A stretch of 64,000 nt of DNA from Arenibacter antarcticus (GTDB lineage: Bacteria > Bacteroidota > Bacteroidia > Flavobacteriales > Flavobacteriaceae), in contig NZ_CP166679.1 in NCBI RefSeq assembly GCF_041320605.1, positions 1,984,001-2,048,000 of the forward strand. Reading direction: 5' to 3'. The translations under genes and the position numbers were made by a program. Positions 62,944-64,000 of the stretch are shown here, piece after piece. The notes beneath the pieces are model-generated. The model saw only the letters and a program-made list of their open reading frames with translations, had not been told where the DNA came from and did no database searches. Position 1 is the stretch's first letter; the number at the start of each line of letters is the position of its first letter.

Positions 62944-63335
62944 AGATATATTTTTAACCCGACTTCTTGGGCGGTGCTATTTTACTGGGATTATGAAGTG
63001 GCCTCTAGATAGGCCGTGCCGTAATTCTATCCGAGCTCGCTTTTCAAAAATACATCATTTTTGCAAATAATAATAACAAGGGAGCCTATCCCTGTTATAT
63101 CAAAGCTCGCCCAAAAATAATTTAGAATTGCCCAGTTCCTACTACAGACATAGGAACGGGAAACATTTTTAGCCAGATATTCTAAAACCTTTCCAAATGA
63201 CCTTTAAAGTTAAGATGAGATATCAATAAAATATATTTTTCTGGAATTAAATGCGATAATTTCTAAAAAGCCACATACTATTTCTAAATAATCCAATATA
63301 TTTAGCCTATTCAATCCAATTAACCCTTAATAATC
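62944..63335. other. Intergenic region between haloperoxidase-like and symporter genes
   Basis: 392 bases between divergent genes. It holds a hairpin GTTCCTA/TAGGAAC (63135-63157) flanked by CCC and GGG, and an AT-rich inverted repeat near 63045. No ORF or RNA gene is seen; it probably carries both promoters. Confidence 0.5.
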
Positions 63336-64000
63336 ATGTTAGGAATCATTTCTTTTGTTGGCTTTACATTACTTGTAGCCATAATAGCTTATTTAGCAAC
63401 TAGAAAAACAGACGAAAATTCCTCAGATGGTTATTTTTTGGGAGGCAGAAGCCTTACTGCTGGGGTAATTGCGGGATCTTTGCTTTTAACCAATCTTTCC
63501 ACGGAACAAATTGTTGGTCTTAACGGTAGTGCTTATACGGATGGATTATCGGTTATGGCCTGGGAAACCTTAGCAGCCATTGCCATGGTAGTTACCGCAA
63601 TTTTTTTATTACCTAGATATTTAAAAGGGGGACTTACCACTATTCCCCAATTTTTGGCAAAACGTTTCGACGTGACTACCAAGACGATCACCTCTGGGTT
63701 ATTTTTAACAGGTTATGTGGTCGTATTGTTGCCGGTAATTCTGTATTCTGGTTCAGTGGCTATTAGTGGTATGTTTGATGTGCCTGGACTTTTAGGGGTT
63801 TCAGATAAGATGGCTTTGGTGATTTGTATCTGGGGAATTGGAATTATTGGTTCTATTTATGCCGTATTTGGGGGCTTAAAGGCAGTTGCGGTATCGGATA
63901 GTATTAATGCGATTGGACTATTAACAGGTGGTCTTTTGATTCCTATTTTTGGTTTGATGGCAATAGGGGATGGTAATGTGTTTACCGGTATGGAAAATTT
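63336..64000 (+). CDS. Sodium:solute symporter (SSS/SLC5 family), partial
   Basis: The first 221 residues of a symporter cut by the window end. The start MLGIISFVGFTLLVAIIAYLATRK is the first membrane helix; YFLGGRSLTAGVIAGSLLLTNLSTEQIVGLNGSAY is the core sodium-site helix of SSS transporters, and AVFGGLKAVAVSD is the typical helix-5 region. About six helices lie in the window. Family members carry sugars (SglT type), sialic acid or other small solutes; the substrate is unknown without the rest and its neighbours. Confidence 0.92.
   Translation, partial: MLGIISFVGFTLLVAIIAYLATRKTDENSSDGYFLGGRSLTAGVIAGSLLLTNLSTEQIVGLNGSAYTDGLSVMAWETLAAIAMVVTAIFLLPRYLKGGLTTIPQFLAKRFDVTTKTITSGLFLTGYVVVLLPVILYSGSVAISGMFDVPGLLGVSDKMALVICIWGIGIIGSIYAVFGGLKAVAVSDSINAIGLLTGGLLIPIFGLMAIGDGNVFTGMEN

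Overview
The window is chromosomal DNA of a marine-type member of the Bacteroidota, most likely family Flavobacteriaceae. Supporting signs are the TAnnTTTG promoter element, several type IX secretion (T9SS) sorting domains, lipoproteins with acidic export signals after the lipid-modified Cys, a CarboxypepD_reg-like TonB-dependent receptor, DUF4271 and DUF4296 proteins, and AT-rich weakly Shine-Dalgarno-dependent starts. The genus cannot be fixed from what I can see. About 56 genes are supported; no rRNA, tRNA or CRISPR was found.

Layout. 0-21.8 kb is mostly housekeeping: a T9SS type B surface protein, leuS, a zinc metallopeptidase, ferritin, an Lrp/AsnC regulator, saccharopine-dehydrogenase-like enzyme, DUF423, pckA, a hemD/DUF4271/GT39 overlap operon diverging from a polyprenol-phosphate mannose synthase/dihydroorotase/DUF4296 operon, an epimerase, tyrS and a LuxE-like acyl transferase. 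21.9-29.6 kb holds two mini T9SS-domain proteins, a TonB receptor, a beta-helix-like lipoprotein and a divergent OmpR/PhoB-type two-component system with a three-fold 11-bp direct repeat in the shared control region. 29.7-34.6 kb is trmB, a LysE exporter, an alkyltransferase-like DNA repair protein, and an Fe-S/redox group (Mrp, NifU, ferredoxin-NADP reductase, 2Fe-2S ferredoxin). 34.6-46.6 kb has a GH9 enzyme, a deacetylase, an ABC exporter, a penicillin-acylase-family hydrolase and a D-amino-acid/peptide catabolic operon (GntP permease, RidA, D-threonine-aldolase/D-serine-dehydratase-like, M19 dipeptidase).

46.7-48.8 kb is an accessory island: a REP-associated tyrosine transposase (RAYT) with palindromes at both ends and two arrays of 102-bp tandem repeats. 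The repeats look derived from the RAYT gene's own 5' end, and the arrays flank a truncated, stop-interrupted gene fragment.

49-64 kb contains a slipin, a ChbG/YdjC-type deacetylase, a DUF5009-like acyltransferase, TonB, a metallophosphoesterase, a GAF protein, an HD domain fused to a Pycsar-type transmembrane effector domain, a 1.2-kresidue lipoprotein that appears to join a phosphoesterase, a kinase-like module and an outer-membrane barrel, a vanadium-haloperoxidase-like lipoprotein, and a sodium:solute symporter cut by the window end.

The strongest leads are the RAYT/REP island, the phosphoesterase-kinase-like-barrel fusion, and the HD-PycTM protein.
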